Counted from the first letter of the stretch, positions 6,308 to 14,088 are shown. The stretch: 22,767 bases of DNA from Agromyces sp. (GCA_031178025.1 JAPSJU010000009.1:1-22767); one strand, 5' to 3'. Numbers and translations: made by a program. Notes: generated from the letters alone by a model not told the origin.

Positions 6308-8677
6308 ATGAAAGCACCTTCGCGCGCGACTCGACGGCGGGCCATCGTCGGCATCGCTCTCGCCGTGCCACTGACGTTCGTGGTGGGAGCCGGTGCAGTG
6401 GCCGCGGCTCCCCAACACGCCAAGGACACCGACCGGGCCGCAGCCGCGGCAGCGACCAATGAGGGCAATCACGGCAAGCCGCCGTCGCTCGAGGCGCGTG
6501 CCAAGCAGATCGTCAAGGTGAAGGGCCGGGAGTTCAAGGACCTCAACGCCAATGGCGCGCTCGATGTCTACGAGGACTGGCGCAAGCCGGTGGAGCAGCG
6601 CGTCGCCGACCTCGTCGAGCGGATGACACTGGAGGAGAAGGCGGGCCTCATGCTGATCGATACGGTGAACGCCTCGTGCGACCCGGCGACGGGCGAGTTC
6701 GGCACCGTGCCCGCCACGGCACTCGACTACATCACCACGCAGCAGATGCACCGGTTCATCTTCCGCAACGTCGTCGACGGTGCCGCGCGGGGTGCCTGCC
6801 AGCCCGCCGGTGGCGGCTTCGGCACCAACGTGAGGGTCACCCCCGCCGAGGCCGCCTCGTTCATGAACGACATCCAGGAGCTGAGCGAGGCCACCCGGCT
6901 CGGCATACCGGTGCTGTACAAGTCGAACGCCCGCAACCACATCGACCCGCAGGCGAGGGCCGGCATCAACGAGGCATCCGGCGCCTTCTCGGCCTTCCCC
7001 AAGGAGGCCGGCATCGCCGCGGCCGCACTCGGCGAGCAGGCGAAGGCCGACGGTGAGGCGACCGATGGCGACATGTCCGTCGTCGAGGACTTCGCGGCGA
7101 TCATGGGCGAGGAGTGGTCGTCCATCGGCCTGCGCGGCATGTACGGATACATGGCCGACCTGTCGACCGAGCCCCGCTGGTACCGCACGCACGAGACGTT
7201 CACCGAGGACGCGGACCTGGGCGCGAACATCATGCGCCAGCTCGTGACCTCCCTTCAGGGCGAGGTCGGCAAGGATGGCAACTCCCTGAGCGCGGAGACG
7301 GATGTGGCGCTCACGATGAAGCACTTCCCCGGCGGCGGCCCTCAGGAACTGGGGCTGGACCCGCACTACGCCTTCGGGAAGGCCCAGGTCTACCCCGGCG
7401 ATGCGTTCGGCTACCACCTCAAGCCCTTCGAGGCAGCCATCGAGGCGGGCGTCTCGTCGATCATGCCGTACTACGGCGTCCCGGTCGACGTCACGTACGA
7501 GGGCGTGGAGTACGACGAGGTCGGCATCGCCTTCTCCGACCAGATCGTCAACGGCCTCCTGCGCGACCAGATGGGCTTCGACGGATACGTCAACTCCGAC
7601 ACCGGCATCATCAACGACCGGGCATGGGGTCTCGAGGATGCAACCGTTCCCGAGCGCGTCGCCGCGGCCATCAACAGTGGCACCGACACCCTCTCGGGCT
7701 TCCATGAGGTGCAGACGATCATCGACCTCGTCGACACGGGGCTCGTGACGGAGGACCGCATCGACCTCGCCGCCGAGCGGCTGCTCGCCCCGATGTTCGA
7801 GATGGGCCTGTTCGAGGACCCCTACGTCGACCCCGCCGTCGCCACGGCGACCGTCGGCAGCGACGAGAACCGCGACGTCGCCCTCGACCTGCAGCGCAAG
7901 TCCACGGTGCTCCTCCAGAACCGGGAGGTCGACGGCGACTCCGTGCTTCCGCTCGACGGCGGCGAGACCGTCTACGTGTTGGGCAACGTCGACGCCGCAG
8001 AGGTTGCGGCCGCCGGCTACGACGTCATCGACGGCAACGACGCGGCCGAGGCGCGGACTGCGGCGGATGCCGATGTCGCGCTCATCTCGATGACCGCGAG
8101 GAACGTCAATACCGGCTCCTATGCCAGCAACAGCCCGGCCACAGGACTCAATGCCGAGCACATCAACCCGAGCGTCATCGATGGCTTCGAGGGCCTCGAC
8201 GGGCAGAGCCCGTACGGCGCTGCGGATGCGTGCGTCATCAACGGGGGCGGCGGATGCACCGACAACGGGCTGCGCTTCGGCGGCTCGTTCCCGTGGGAGT
8301 CGAGCATCCTCGACTTCACCGGAATGGAGGATGCCGCGTCATGGGAGGTCACTCCGTCGCTCGCTGCGGTGCAGCAGGTGATGAGCGAGGTCGGCGCGGA
8401 GAACGTCGTGCTCGACGTCTACTTCCGCCAGCCGTTCGTACTCGACGAGGCCAGCGGCCTGCGTGACGCCGGTGCGATCCTCGCCAACTTCGGCAACAGC
8501 ACCGCCGCGTTGATGGACGTCGTGTCGGGCGAGTTCAACCCGCAGGGCCGCATGCCCTTCGCGCTGGCCGGAACCCGGGACGCGATCCTCCAGCAGAACA
8601 GCGACACACCGGGCTATGGCGAAACCGACGACGGGGCGCTCTACCCGTTCGGCTTCGGCCTCAGCTACGAGGAGTGA
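6308..8677 (+). CDS. Secreted glycoside hydrolase family 3 protein (beta-glucosidase-like)
   Basis: The 789-residue protein starts with a signal peptide: arginine-rich residues 6-11, a hydrophobic core at about 12-33 and a likely cleavage after AVAAA near 34. Export by Sec, or possibly Tat (TRRR), is expected. The GH3 barrel domain contains MKHFPGGGP and the nucleophile segment GYVNSDTG, with D431 the likely catalytic nucleophile. A GH3 C-terminal domain follows (KSTVLLQNR, LPLDGGETVYVLGN, ending in GALYPFGFGLSYEE). Residues 78-89 (DLNANGALDVYE) form an EF-hand-like Asp/Asn calcium loop known from this GH3 subgroup. The start is fixed by AAAGGAG 7 nt upstream. GH3 enzymes release terminal beta-linked sugars; the substrate is not readable. 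An operator shared with the glucuronate genes suggests a uronate-containing glycan or glycoside, which is inference. Confidence 0.92.
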   Translation: MKAPSRATRRRAIVGIALAVPLTFVVGAGAVAAAPQHAKDTDRAAAAAATNEGNHGKPPSLEARAKQIVKVKGREFKDLNANGALDVYEDWRKPVEQRVADLVERMTLEEKAGLMLIDTVNASCDPATGEFGTVPATALDYITTQQMHRFIFRNVVDGAARGACQPAGGGFGTNVRVTPAEAASFMNDIQELSEATRLGIPVLYKSNARNHIDPQARAGINEASGAFSAFPKEAGIAAAALGEQAKADGEATDGDMSVVEDFAAIMGEEWSSIGLRGMYGYMADLSTEPRWYRTHETFTEDADLGANIMRQLVTSLQGEVGKDGNSLSAETDVALTMKHFPGGGPQELGLDPHYAFGKAQVYPGDAFGYHLKPFEAAIEAGVSSIMPYYGVPVDVTYEGVEYDEVGIAFSDQIVNGLLRDQMGFDGYVNSDTGIINDRAWGLEDATVPERVAAAINSGTDTLSGFHEVQTIIDLVDTGLVTEDRIDLAAERLLAPMFEMGLFEDPYVDPAVATATVGSDENRDVALDLQRKSTVLLQNREVDGDSVLPLDGGETVYVLGNVDAAEVAAAGYDVIDGNDAAEARTAADADVALISMTARNVNTGSYASNSPATGLNAEHINPSVIDGFEGLDGQSPYGAADACVINGGGGCTDNGLRFGGSFPWESSILDFTGMEDAASWEVTPSLAAVQQVMSEVGAENVVLDVYFRQPFVLDEASGLRDAGAILANFGNSTAALMDVVSGEFNPQGRMPFALAGTRDAILQQNSDTPGYGETDDGALYPFGFGLSYEE

Positions 8678-8698
8678 CGTTCGTTACACCATATGAAG

Positions 8699-8728
8699 CG
8701 GCGGGTCACCGAAGGTGGCCCGCCGTTT
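8699..8728 (+). terminator. Rho-independent terminator after the GH3 gene
   Basis: A 12-bp stem (8699-8710 with 8714-8725, one G-T pair) with a GAA loop is followed by TTT (8726-8728). It lies 21 nt after the GH3 stop and separates the regulated locus from gnd. Confidence 0.85.
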
Positions 8729-8761
8729 CCCAGCCCGGACCTCGCCGCGGCGCGCTCGCAC

Positions 8762-8767
8762 TACGCT
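8762..8767 (+). promoter_or_regulatory. Possible -10 element of gnd
   Basis: TACGCT fits the actinobacterial TANNNT -10 pattern and would give a leader of about 29 nt containing the gnd ribosome binding site. No convincing -35 is present. Confidence 0.3.
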
Positions 8768-8802
8768 GGAGAAGACCCCACCAACACTCGGAGGAGAAGT
8801 TC

Positions 8803-10263
8803 GTGCCTGAAAACGGATCTGCAAACATCGGCGTCGTCGGACTCGCCGTGATGGGCTCGAATCTCGCCCGCAACCTGGCGAGCCGCGAGGGCAACACCGT
8901 CGCCGTGTTCAACCGATCCCCCGAACGCACCCGCACGCTGGTCTCCGAGCACCCCGAGGCGGGCTTCGTCGCCTCCGAGGGCTACGACGAGTTCGTGGCG
9001 TCGCTCGCGAAGCCGCGCACCGCGATCATCATGGTGCAGGCGGGCAAGGGCACCGACGCCGTCATCACCGAGCTCGTCAAGCGCTTCGAGCCGGGCGACA
9101 TCATCGTCGACGGGGGCAACGCGAACTTCCACGACACGATCCGCCGCGAGGCCGAGATCAAGCCCACCGGCATCCACTTCGTCGGCGCCGGCATCTCCGG
9201 TGGCGAGGAGGGGGCGCTGAAGGGCCCGTCCATCATGCCGGGCGGCTCGGTGGAGTCCTACGAGACCCTCGGCCCGATCCTCGCGTCGATCGCCGCGATC
9301 GCGGAGGGTGAGCCGTGCGTCACGCACGTCGGCACCGACGGCGCGGGCCACTTCGTGAAGATGGTGCACAACGGCATCGAGTACGCCGACATGCAGCTCA
9401 TCGCCGAGGCCTACGACCTCATCCGGCAGGGCACCGGCAAGAGCCCCGCCGAGATCGCCGACATCTTCGCCGAGTGGAACACCGGCGAACTCGAGAGCTA
9501 CCTCATCGAGATCACCGCCGAGGTGCTGCGCCAGACGGACGCCGCGACCGGCCTGCCCCTCGTCGACGTGATCCTCGATGAGGCGGGCGCCAAGGGCACC
9601 GGCGCCTGGACCGTGCAGAACGCCCTCGACCTGGGCGTGCCCGCCTCGGGCATCGCCGAAGCGGTCTTCGCCCGCAGCCTCTCCTCCAAGCGCGCCCAGC
9701 GCGAGGCGGCATCCGACCTGCCAGGGCCGTCCGGCGAGTGGACGGTCGCCGCCGACGAGGCCGACGCGTTCATCGAGGACGTGCGGCGGGCGCTCTACGC
9801 ATCGAAGATCATCGCCTACTCGCAGGGCTTCGACGAGATCGTGGCCGGAGCCGAGCAGTTCGGCTGGGACGTGAAGAAGGGCGACATCGCGAAGATCTGG
9901 CGCGCCGGATGCATCATCCGCGCCCGCTTCCTCAACCGCATCGCCGAGGCGTACGCCGACGACCCGGCCCTCGTCGCGCTCGTGGTCGCGCCCTACTTCC
10001 GCGACGCGGTGGCCGGAACGCAGGAGAGTTGGCGTCGCGTCGTCGCGATCGCGGCCCAGGCCGGCATCCCGACGCCCGCCTTCTCATCGTCGCTCGCGTA
10101 CTACGACGGCCTCCGCGCCGACCGCCTGCCGGCCGCCCTCATCCAGGGACAGCGCGACTTCTTCGGAGCGCACACGTACCGCCGGGTCGACAAGCCGGGC
10201 GTGTTCCACACGCTCTGGTCCGGCGACCGCTCCGAGATCGAGACGACGCCCTCCTCGCATTGA
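8803..10263 (+). CDS. gnd: 6-phosphogluconate dehydrogenase, decarboxylating
   Basis: Gnd oxidises and decarboxylates 6-phosphogluconate to ribulose 5-phosphate with NADP in the pentose phosphate pathway. The 486-residue product has standard length. It shows the Rossmann start GVVGLAVMGSNLARNLA and FNRSPERT, the substrate loop GISGGEEGALKGPSIMPGG, the catalytic segment GHFVKMVHNGIEY with K186 and N190, and the C-terminal IQGQRDFFGAHTYRR tail. The GTG at 8803 is set by GGAGGAG (8790-8796) with 6-nt spacing, so the open frame that begins earlier at 8674 is not the start. A strong terminator upstream and the absence of the LacI operator suggest it is constitutive and independent of the uronate locus. 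It is nevertheless metabolically downstream of gntK. Confidence 0.97.
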   Translation: MPENGSANIGVVGLAVMGSNLARNLASREGNTVAVFNRSPERTRTLVSEHPEAGFVASEGYDEFVASLAKPRTAIIMVQAGKGTDAVITELVKRFEPGDIIVDGGNANFHDTIRREAEIKPTGIHFVGAGISGGEEGALKGPSIMPGGSVESYETLGPILASIAAIAEGEPCVTHVGTDGAGHFVKMVHNGIEYADMQLIAEAYDLIRQGTGKSPAEIADIFAEWNTGELESYLIEITAEVLRQTDAATGLPLVDVILDEAGAKGTGAWTVQNALDLGVPASGIAEAVFARSLSSKRAQREAASDLPGPSGEWTVAADEADAFIEDVRRALYASKIIAYSQGFDEIVAGAEQFGWDVKKGDIAKIWRAGCIIRARFLNRIAEAYADDPALVALVVAPYFRDAVAGTQESWRRVVAIAAQAGIPTPAFSSSLAYYDGLRADRLPAALIQGQRDFFGAHTYRRVDKPGVFHTLWSGDRSEIETTPSSH

Positions 10264-10388
10264 GGCGGACCGGGCGGGTCGGCGACGAGGCGGGCGAGCG
10301 GATGACGGGGAGGCGAGCAGCACCGTGCGACGGCGACACCCGGCGACCGCGCGGCTCCTGACGGCGCCGCCACGCGGGCCCCTGCTCA

Positions 10389-10404
10389 CCGGCGCGGGCG
10401 CCGG
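10389..10404. repeat. G+C hairpin between gnd and the small membrane protein
   Basis: CCGGCG and CGCCGG flank a CGGG loop within the 186-nt gap after gnd. There is no T-run, so it is at best a weak terminator. I see no gene in this gap. Confidence 0.3.
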
Positions 10405-10449
10405 CGGGAGCGGCGTCACGCCAGGCGCGGTGCTCGACGGGGTCGTGTG

Positions 10450-10827
10450 ATGGCTTCGCATCCCGAGCTCGAACCCGACCCGTTCGGCGATGACGACGAT
10501 CGGCCGATGCCCGGCGAGCGCCGACGTCGCGTGCTCCGGATCGTCGTGCTCATCGCGCTCGGCGCGCTCGTCCTCCCGCTCGTGCTCTCGATCTTCAGCG
10601 TCGCCAAGGCCGCGGCCGATCGGGCCTGCGTCGTCTACGTGACCGCCTACGACGCCAACGCCGCCGGGTTCCGCACCTCGTTCGACCTCTTCGCGCCCGG
10701 CGGGCCGGGATGGGAGTGCCGAGCGGTGTCGACGGGCGGCGGCGACACGCTCATCGCCGAGATGGGACTGCTGCCCGCGGCGCCGCGACAGTTCCCGCAG
10801 CCCTCGCCCGAGGAGCGCGGTGCGTGA
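10450..10827 (+). CDS. Small single-pass membrane protein of unknown function
   Basis: I do not recognise a named family. The 125-residue product has an acidic, proline-rich N-terminus (PDPFGDDDDRP), an arginine patch (RRRR, 24-27) and one hydrophobic helix at about 28-52. A short domain of about 70 residues follows, with two cysteines (C60, C90) that could form a disulfide if outside the cell. The Arg patch on the N-terminal side predicts N-in/C-out topology. Its pattern (DRACVVYV...F.LF.PGGPGWEC.AV) reads like small conserved hypothetical proteins of Microbacteriaceae. The ATG at 10450 is preferred to the adjacent GTG at 10447; the only upstream aid is a weak ACGGGG at 10436-10441. It shares a hairpin with the convergent helix-turn-helix gene. 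Confidence 0.7.
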   Translation: MASHPELEPDPFGDDDDRPMPGERRRRVLRIVVLIALGALVLPLVLSIFSVAKAAADRACVVYVTAYDANAAGFRTSFDLFAPGGPGWECRAVSTGGGDTLIAEMGLLPAAPRQFPQPSPEERGA

Positions 10828-10831
10828 ACCG

Positions 10832-10852
10832 GGCCGAGCTGCCCGCTCGGCC
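10832..10852. terminator. Bidirectional hairpin between convergent genes
   Basis: GGCCGAGC (10832-10839) and GCTCGGCC (10845-10852) form a perfect 8-bp stem around TGCCC. It sits 4 nt after the stop of the membrane-protein gene and reaches into the stop codon of the minus-strand helix-turn-helix gene (10852-10854). It could serve both directions, but no T-run is present. Confidence 0.5.
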
Positions 10853-11358
10853 TACTCGGAGGGCTCGGCCGGCTCGGCCGGCTGGGCCGGCTCCGGCAGG
10901 AACACGCGCTTGTAGCTGCGCCCGTCGGGCAGCTGCACGGTCCGCGCCTCGAGCAGGCCACGTGTCACGCGCTGGTAGATCGCCTGCGGCGTGACGCCGA
11001 GCCGCGCTGCGGCCTCGGAGACGGCCAGCCCCGGGAGGTCGGTCGGCACGCTGGAGGGGCGGTCGCGCTTGCGCTTGCGGCTCGCCTCCTGGCGCGCCGC
11101 GATCTCCGCGTCGTCGCCGGCCCACCGGTACTTCGCCGCCGACGGACTGAGCCCCGCGGCCTCCGCGATGTCCTCCCAGCTCGCCCCGTCGTCGAGCGCG
11201 GCGCGCACCGCGGCGAGCTGCGCGGGATCGGCCTCGAGCGCGAGCACGAGCGAGCGGATGCCGCGAAGCCGAGCCAGCGGCCCGGCGTCAGCGTCCGCAC
11301 GCTCGAGCGCGGCGAGCGCGATGAGCGCTCGTGCGGCGTCGGACGAGAGGAAGCCCAT
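10852..11358 (-). CDS. Putative DNA-binding protein with two helix-turn-helix regions
   Basis: No named family is recognised. The 168-residue protein has one predicted HTH at about 60-78 (SWEDIAEAAGLSPSAAKYRW), a basic linker (92-101, SRKRKRDR) and a second HTH resembling excisionase/MerR-type DNA-binding domains at 111-135 (AVSEAAARLGVTPQAIYQRVTRGLL). A wing-like segment DGRSYKRVFLP follows. The C-terminus is a Pro-Ala-Glu repeat (PAQPAEPAEP) encoded by 9-nt tandem repeats. The ATG at 11358 is supported by GAGG 5 nt upstream and lies 7 nt after the stop of the acyl-CoA ligase gene, so it is the last gene of that operon. The GTG at 11364 is an alternative start. A regulatory or nucleoid role is possible; targets are unknown. 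Confidence 0.75.
   Translation of the reverse strand: MGFLSSDAARALIALAALERADADAGPLARLRGIRSLVLALEADPAQLAAVRAALDDGASWEDIAEAAGLSPSAAKYRWAGDDAEIAARQEASRKRKRDRPSSVPTDLPGLAVSEAAARLGVTPQAIYQRVTRGLLEARTVQLPDGRSYKRVFLPEPAQPAEPAEPSE
10862..10897 (-). repeat. 9-nt tandem repeat inside the helix-turn-helix gene
   Basis: About four copies of GGCTCGGCC (plus-strand reading; the last two diverge) encode the Pro-Ala-Glu/Gln repeat at the C-terminus of the protein. Unit number could vary between strains without shifting the frame. Confidence 0.6.
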
Positions 11359-11365
11359 CTGCACC

Positions 11366-13066
11366 TCAGGCGCTCAGCAGGCGGTTCCGCACCTCGCGGC
11401 GCAGGACCTTGCCGATGAGCGAGCGCGGCAGGTCGTCGACGGCGATGACCCGCTTGGGAACCTTGTAGGCGGTCAGCCCCGCACGGGCGTGCGCGCGGAT
11501 CGCCGCCTCGTCGAGCACGGCACCGGATCTCAGCACCACGACGGCGACGACCTGCTCGCCGGAGCGATCATCGGGCAGGCCGACGACGGCGCAGTCCTCG
11601 ACGTCGGGATGCGACCGCACCGCCTCCTCGACCTCGCTCGGGGCGACGTTGAACCCGCCGGTGATGATGAGCTCCTTGATGCGGTCGACGACTCGGACGA
11701 AGCCGTCGTCGTCGATCGCGACGATGTCGCCCGTGCGGAACCAGTCGGCACCGCCGTCGGTCGCCGGCACGAACACGGCCTCGGTCTCCTCGGGCTTCTT
11801 CCAATAGCCCGAGAACACCTGCGGACCGCGGACGAGGAGCTCGCCCTCAGCGCCGGGTGCGACCTCGGACTGCGGGGAATCGGGATCGACGACCCGCGCC
11901 TCGGTCGAGGGAAGCGGCAGGCCGACGGTGCCCGCCCTGCGGTTGGCCGCCACCGGGTTGGCCATGAGCACGGGGGAGCACTCGGAGAGTCCGTAGCCCT
12001 CGACGAGCGTGCCGCCGGTCGCGGCCTCCCATGGCGCCACGACCTCGGGCGAGAGCGGCATGGCTCCCGAGATCGCGATGCGGATGCCGCGGAGCGGCAC
12101 GCCCTGTGCGGCGGCGGCGGCGGTGAGCCGCTCGTAGATCGGCGGCACCGCCGGCAGGAACGTCGGCGGGCGCTTGCGCACCACCTTCAGCACGAGGTCG
12201 GGATCGAAGCGGGGGAAGAGCACCAGCCGCGCGCCCATGCTCATCGCGAACGTCAGGCATAGCGTCAGACCGTACGCGTGGAACATCGGCAGCACGGCGT
12301 AGACGACCGCGGAACCCCGTTCGATCTCGGGCACCCACGCCCTCGCCTGGGCCGCATTCGCTCCGAGGTTCGCATGCGTGAGGGTGGCGCCCTTGGGGCT
12401 GCCCGTCGTTCCGCTCGTGTACTGGATCAGTGCGACGTCGGACGCCTCGGGGCCCATGACCCGGGCATCGATCGGCTCGGATGCCACGAGCTGCCGCCAC
12501 GGCGTCGTGCCCCGCACCTTCGCGGTGAGGGCGGTGCGCGAAGCCCGTGCCTTCGCGACGGGAAGGCGGAGGAGCGCCCTGGTGCGCCACGGCATCGCCC
12601 GGGTGACGTCGACGGAGACGATCGCGTCGACGGCCACATCCGCCGGGAACGCCTGGATGGTCTCGACGACCTTGTCCCAGGCGACCACGACGCGAGCGCC
12701 GTGGTCCTCGAACTGGTGACGCAGCTCTCGAGGGGTGTAGAGCGGGTTGTGCTCGACCACGATCGCGCCGAGCCGGAGCACGGCGTAGAACGCGACGATG
12801 TGCTGCGGGCAGTTCGGCAGCACCAGGGCGACGGGGTCGCCCTTCTGCACGCCGAGGCGGCGCAGCCCCTCCGCCGCGCGGTCGATCTGCTCGCCGAGTT
12901 CGGCGTAGCTGGTCGTGCGCTCGAAGAACTCGAGCGCGACATGGTCGCCGTACTGCTCGATGGACTCGCGCACCAGGTCGGCGAGCGACCCCGTCTGCGC
13001 GTCGATGTCGTGCGGCACGCCCTCGGCGTAGCTGCCGAGCCAGGGTCGGCTCGTCGAGATCGCCAC
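11366..13066 (-). CDS. AMP-dependent acyl-CoA synthetase (long-chain fatty acid-CoA ligase type)
   Basis: This is an ANL-superfamily enzyme that activates a carboxylic acid, probably a fatty acid, with ATP to form an acyl-CoA. The 566-residue product carries the full set: phosphate loop YTSGTTGSPKG (216-226), EGYGLSECSP (356-365), the TGD aspartate D447, the hinge DRIKE (461-465) and the adenylation lysine K553 (SLIGKVLRRE). This is the FadD-like pattern, but substrate length cannot be read from it. The GTG at 13066 is 9 nt after the prs stop with only a weak ribosome binding site, so translation is probably coupled. A ligase of this type in a glmU-prs operon is odd functionally; the spacing argues for co-transcription. 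Confidence 0.93.
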   Translation of the reverse strand: MAISTSRPWLGSYAEGVPHDIDAQTGSLADLVRESIEQYGDHVALEFFERTTSYAELGEQIDRAAEGLRRLGVQKGDPVALVLPNCPQHIVAFYAVLRLGAIVVEHNPLYTPRELRHQFEDHGARVVVAWDKVVETIQAFPADVAVDAIVSVDVTRAMPWRTRALLRLPVAKARASRTALTAKVRGTTPWRQLVASEPIDARVMGPEASDVALIQYTSGTTGSPKGATLTHANLGANAAQARAWVPEIERGSAVVYAVLPMFHAYGLTLCLTFAMSMGARLVLFPRFDPDLVLKVVRKRPPTFLPAVPPIYERLTAAAAAQGVPLRGIRIAISGAMPLSPEVVAPWEAATGGTLVEGYGLSECSPVLMANPVAANRRAGTVGLPLPSTEARVVDPDSPQSEVAPGAEGELLVRGPQVFSGYWKKPEETEAVFVPATDGGADWFRTGDIVAIDDDGFVRVVDRIKELIITGGFNVAPSEVEEAVRSHPDVEDCAVVGLPDDRSGEQVVAVVVLRSGAVLDEAAIRAHARAGLTAYKVPKRVIAVDDLPRSLIGKVLRREVRNRLLSA

Positions 13067-13075
13067 GAGCGTCGC

Positions 13076-14053
13076 CTACGCCGCGCCGTCGAACATGCTC
13101 GTGACCGAGCCGTCCTCGAACACCTCGTGGATGGCGCGCGCCAGGAGCGGTGCGATGGGGAGGACCGTGAGGCGATCCCAGCGCTTCTCGAGGGGCACCG
13201 GCAACGTGTCGGTGACGACGACGGAGTCGATGACCTCGGACTGGAGGATCTCGGTCGCCGGATTGGAGAACACCGCGTGGGTGGCGGCGACGACGACGCC
13301 GGTCGCGCCGTTCGCCTTGAGCGCCTCGGCGGCCTTCACGATCGTGCGGCCGGTGTCGATGAGGTCGTCGACGAGGAGGCACACGCGACCGTTCACGTCG
13401 CCGACGATCTCGTGCACCGACACCTGGTTCGGCACGAGGGGGTCGCGGCGCTTGTGGATGATCGCGAGCGGGGCGCCGAGCTTGTCGCTCCAGATGTCCG
13501 CGACGCGAACCCGGCCCATGTCGGGCGAGACCACGGTGAGCGTCGACGCGTCGAGCTGCTCCCGGAAGTGCTCGAGCAGCACGGGCATCGCGAAGAGGTG
13601 ATCGACCGGTCCGTCGAAGAATCCCTGGATCTGAGCGGCGTGCAGGTCGATCGACATGATCCGGTCGGCGCCGGCGGCCTTGTAGAGGTCGGCGACGAGC
13701 CGGGCGGAGATCGGCTCGCGGCCGCGGCCCTTCTTGTCCTGTCGGGCGTACGGGTAGAACGGCGAGACGACGGTGATGCGCTTCGCGGACGCGCGCTTGA
13801 GCGCGTCGACCATGATGAGCTGCTCCATGAGCCACTCGTTGATGGGAGCGGCGTGCGACTGGATCACGAACGCGTCGGTGCCCCGCACGCTCTCGTCGTA
13901 CCGGGCGTAGAGCTCACCGTTCGCGAAGGTACGCGAATCGGTGGGCATGAGCTCGGTGCCGAGCTCGTCCGCGATCTGCTGGGCGAGCTGCGGATGGGCT
14001 CGTCCCGAGACGAGCACGAGCCGCTTCGAACCGGTGGTCTCGATTCCCGACAT
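13076..14053 (-). CDS. prs: Ribose-phosphate pyrophosphokinase
   Basis: PRPP synthetase makes 5-phosphoribosyl 1-pyrophosphate from ribose 5-phosphate and ATP for nucleotide, histidine and tryptophan synthesis. The 325-residue product is a class I enzyme with the ATP-binding flexible-loop region FYPYARQDKK (99-108), the metal-site histidine H138 in SIDLHAAQIQGFF, the catalytic KRR at 201-203, and the PRPP loop DDLIDTGRTI (229-238). ATG at 14053 is backed by GGAGAGGA about 8 nt upstream. The longer open frame to 14188 reaches into the end of glmU and lacks family sequence. The gene follows glmU by 35 nt and precedes the acyl-CoA ligase by 9 nt. The glmU-prs order is widespread in actinobacteria. 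Confidence 0.97.
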   Translation of the reverse strand: MSGIETTGSKRLVLVSGRAHPQLAQQIADELGTELMPTDSRTFANGELYARYDESVRGTDAFVIQSHAAPINEWLMEQLIMVDALKRASAKRITVVSPFYPYARQDKKGRGREPISARLVADLYKAAGADRIMSIDLHAAQIQGFFDGPVDHLFAMPVLLEHFREQLDASTLTVVSPDMGRVRVADIWSDKLGAPLAIIHKRRDPLVPNQVSVHEIVGDVNGRVCLLVDDLIDTGRTIVKAAEALKANGATGVVVAATHAVFSNPATEILQSEVIDSVVVTDTLPVPLEKRWDRLTVLPIAPLLARAIHEVFEDGSVTSMFDGAA

Positions 14054-14088
14054 CTGGTCTGTCCTCTCCACCCGCGTGAGCCGGTGCG

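Noticed and set aside
6287..8161. Minus-strand open frame of 624 codons opposite the GH3 gene
   Set aside because: It is Val/Gly/Asp/Arg/His-rich, antisense to a well-supported secreted GH3 protein, and has no start signals.
10862..10897. Repeat as a possible CRISPR array or REP element
   Set aside because: The units are 9 nt, contiguous and in frame with a coding sequence; there are no spacers.
11847..13835. Minus-strand open frame of 662 codons in another phase of prs/ligase
   Set aside because: It is a shadow of the real frames, rich in Arg/Ala/Gly with no family signature, and it spans the stop of prs and the start of the ligase.
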